Shown here piece after piece: positions 62,910 to 64,000 of a stretch of DNA of 64,000 nucleotides. The translations under genes and the position numbers were made by a program. The DNA comes from Akkermansia muciniphila. GTDB taxonomy: Bacteria; Pseudomonadota; Gammaproteobacteria; Burkholderiales; Burkholderiaceae_C. The notes under the pieces are model-generated. The model did no database searches, was not told where the DNA came from, and was given only the letters and a program-made list of their open reading frames with translations. Location of the stretch: the NCBI GenBank assembly GCA_943331105.2, contig CALQKH020000009.1, positions 62,001 through 126,000 on the forward strand. The letters run 5' to 3'. How positions within the stretch are numbered: position 1 is the first letter of the stretch; each line of letters starts with the position of its first letter.

Positions 62910-64000
62910 TCAAGGTTTCCACCTTTTGAGCAACAAAGCATTGGCCATGACACTCACCGAACTGAGGGCCATGGCGGCACCCGCCATCATGGGGTTCAGG
63001 TAACCCAGTGCCGCCAAAGGGATGCCCGCCACGTTGTAGGCGAAGGCCCAAAACAGGTTTTGCCGGATCTTGGCCACGGTGCGGGCTGATATGTCGAGTG
63101 CCGCACCCACCAAAGCGACGTCGCCGCGCATGAGGGTGATGCCTGCGGCGTGCATGGCCACATCGGTGCCGTTGCCCATGGCCATGCCCACATCGGCGGC
63201 GGCCAAGGCGGGGGCGTCGTTCACCCCATCGCCCACCATGGCGACAACTTGCCCACCCGCACGCAGTTTTTGCACCTGCGCCGACTTGTCGCCGGGCAGC
63301 ACATCGGCCAGAACCTCTCCCGCTTCGGGGCGCAGGCCCAATCGGCGCGCCATGGCCTCTGCGGCGGCTTGGTTGTCACCCGAAATCATCACCAGCTTCA
63401 GGCCGCGATCGCGCAGCGCGGTCAAGGCTTGCGCAGCGCCCGTTTTGGGTTCGTCGCCAAACCCCATGAGCAGCAGCGCTTGCAGACCTGTGTCGGTGCG
63501 CTCGGCCAAGGCCGACAGACTCGCGCCTTGCGCCCGAAAAGCTTCGATGTCTGGCTGCCAAACGCCCACATCCAAGCCTTCTTCTTGCAGCCAGCGCAAA
63601 CTGCCCAGCAACAGCGGCCTGCCATCCACATGGGCCAACACGCCTTTTCCGGGCACCGCTTGCAGCTCTTGCGCGGCGGGGCCTGCCAAGCCCTGCGTTT
63701 CAGCCGCGCTGACCACCGCACGCGCCAAGGGGTGTTCGCTGCCGCTTTGCACGCGTGCGGCCAAAGCCAAAGCAGTTTGGGCATCGTGCCCGGGTGCGGG
63801 CACATGGGCCAGCAAGCGCGGTTGGCCCACGGTGAGTGTGCCTGTTTTGTCAAAGGCCACCGTTTGCACGCGGTGCGCCAACTCCAGTGCTTGCACGTCT
63901 TTGATCAAGATGCCGTGCTTGGCCGCCACGCCCGTGCCTGCCATGATGGCCACGGGTGTAGCCAGGCCCAGGGCGCAAGGGCAGGCAATGACCAACACGG
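62910..64000 (-). CDS. CPC-type heavy-metal P-type ATPase, 3' part (5' end beyond window)
   Basis: The C-terminal 363 residues of a P1B-type ATPase, open to the right edge. Visible are the ion-binding CPC of helix 6 ([13 protein letters not shown]), the phosphorylation site [11 protein letters not shown], the nucleotide-domain His-Pro ([11 protein letters not shown]) and the hinge [22 protein letters not shown]. The last helices ([38 protein letters not shown]) contain the helix-7 YN and the helix-8 MxxSS of Cu(I)-ATPases (CopA/CcoI group). The GTG at 63998 is internal. N-terminal metal-binding domains would lie outside the window. Copper export is the likely role. Confidence 0.93.
   Translation of the reverse strand, partial: VLVIACPCALGLATPVAIMAGTGVAAKHGILIKDVQALELAHRVQTVAFDKTGTLTVGQPRLLAHVPAPGHDAQTALALAARVQSGSEHPLARAVVSAAETQGLAGPAAQELQAVPGKGVLAHVDGRPLLLGSLRWLQEEGLDVGVWQPDIEAFRAQGASLSALAERTDTGLQALLLMGFGDEPKTGAAQALTALRDRGLKLVMISGDNQAAAEAMARRLGLRPEAGEVLADVLPGDKSAQVQKLRAGGQVVAMVGDGVNDAPALAAADVGMAMGNGTDVAMHAAGITLMRGDVALVGAALDISARTVAKIRQNLFWAFAYNVAGIPLAALGYLNPMMAGAAMALSSVSVMANALLLKRWKP

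Noticed and set aside
62910..63998. A complete short P-type ATPase starting at GTG 63998
   Set aside because: The first residues are the middle of the helix carrying CPC; the gene clearly continues beyond the right edge.

Overview
This 64-kb window reads as chromosomal DNA of a beta-proteobacterium, most likely order Burkholderiales, family Comamonadaceae (a Limnohabitans/Rhodoferax/Polaromonas-like freshwater bacterium). The evidence is the high GC, the mreBCD-mrdA cluster divergent from gatCAB, the lineage-typical small proteins (DUF3567, PhaM, DUF3108, 'translational machinery protein') and the YhdP-FixJ-type gene order. Coding density is high. I see no rRNA, tRNA, CRISPR array, prophage or intact insertion sequence, and no gene-free stretch longer than about 300 bases. 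The genus is inferred from gene content only.

Layout. 1-9.7 kb is carbon and one-carbon metabolism: glycolate oxidase GlcD (cut by the left edge), a GcvA-type LysR regulator, PurU, an omega-amino-acid:pyruvate aminotransferase coupled to an AbrB-family membrane protein, DUF3567 and DUF3108 proteins, and an IclR regulator divergent from a fumarylacetoacetate-hydrolase-family enzyme. A solitary PIN-domain toxin and a short non-coding patch with two inverted repeats follow. 10.3-18.3 kb is housekeeping: gatCAB on the minus strand and mreB-mreC-mreD-mrdA on the plus strand. 18.3-20.4 kb holds four small minus-strand genes (VOC protein, eRF1-like protein, DksA-like zinc finger, glutathione S-transferase).

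20.5-25.9 kb is the most distinctive segment. Two DUF2946 proteins flank a PCu(A)C copper chaperone. They are followed by three translationally coupled genes: a TonB-dependent receptor, a sialidase-like beta-propeller with a Cys-Glu-Cys-Cys motif, and a thioredoxin-fold protein with a His-rich leader. This looks like a copper acquisition or metallation pathway reaching from the outer membrane through the periplasm. 26.1-31.1 kb is a full sulfate ABC importer with two different binding proteins (sbp-sbp2-cysT-cysW-cysA). PhaM (PHB granule control) and a FIST sensor protein follow. 33.3-36.2 kb is a probable inorganic-carbon module: a CbbR-like LysR divergent from the SbtA bicarbonate transporter and a zinc-ribbon DUF6671 protein.

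36.2-41.1 kb is an RND efflux operon (adaptor, HAE1-type pump) whose last gene, start-stop coupled to the pump, is a short-chain dehydrogenase lacking the catalytic Tyr and Lys. glnE lies next to it, divergent from the coupled run yhdP-histidine kinase-FixJ-like regulator-NlpC/P60 lipoprotein. A 49-residue membrane protein and mltA are arranged head-to-head with overlapping start codons. After a YkgJ-type cysteine-cluster protein, a class II aldolase and an Old Yellow Enzyme, the window ends with a heavy-metal module: an OmpR-type two-component system divergent from czcCBA, with three phased direct repeats in the 55-bp promoter gap, and the 3' part of a CPC-motif P-type ATPase running in from the right edge.
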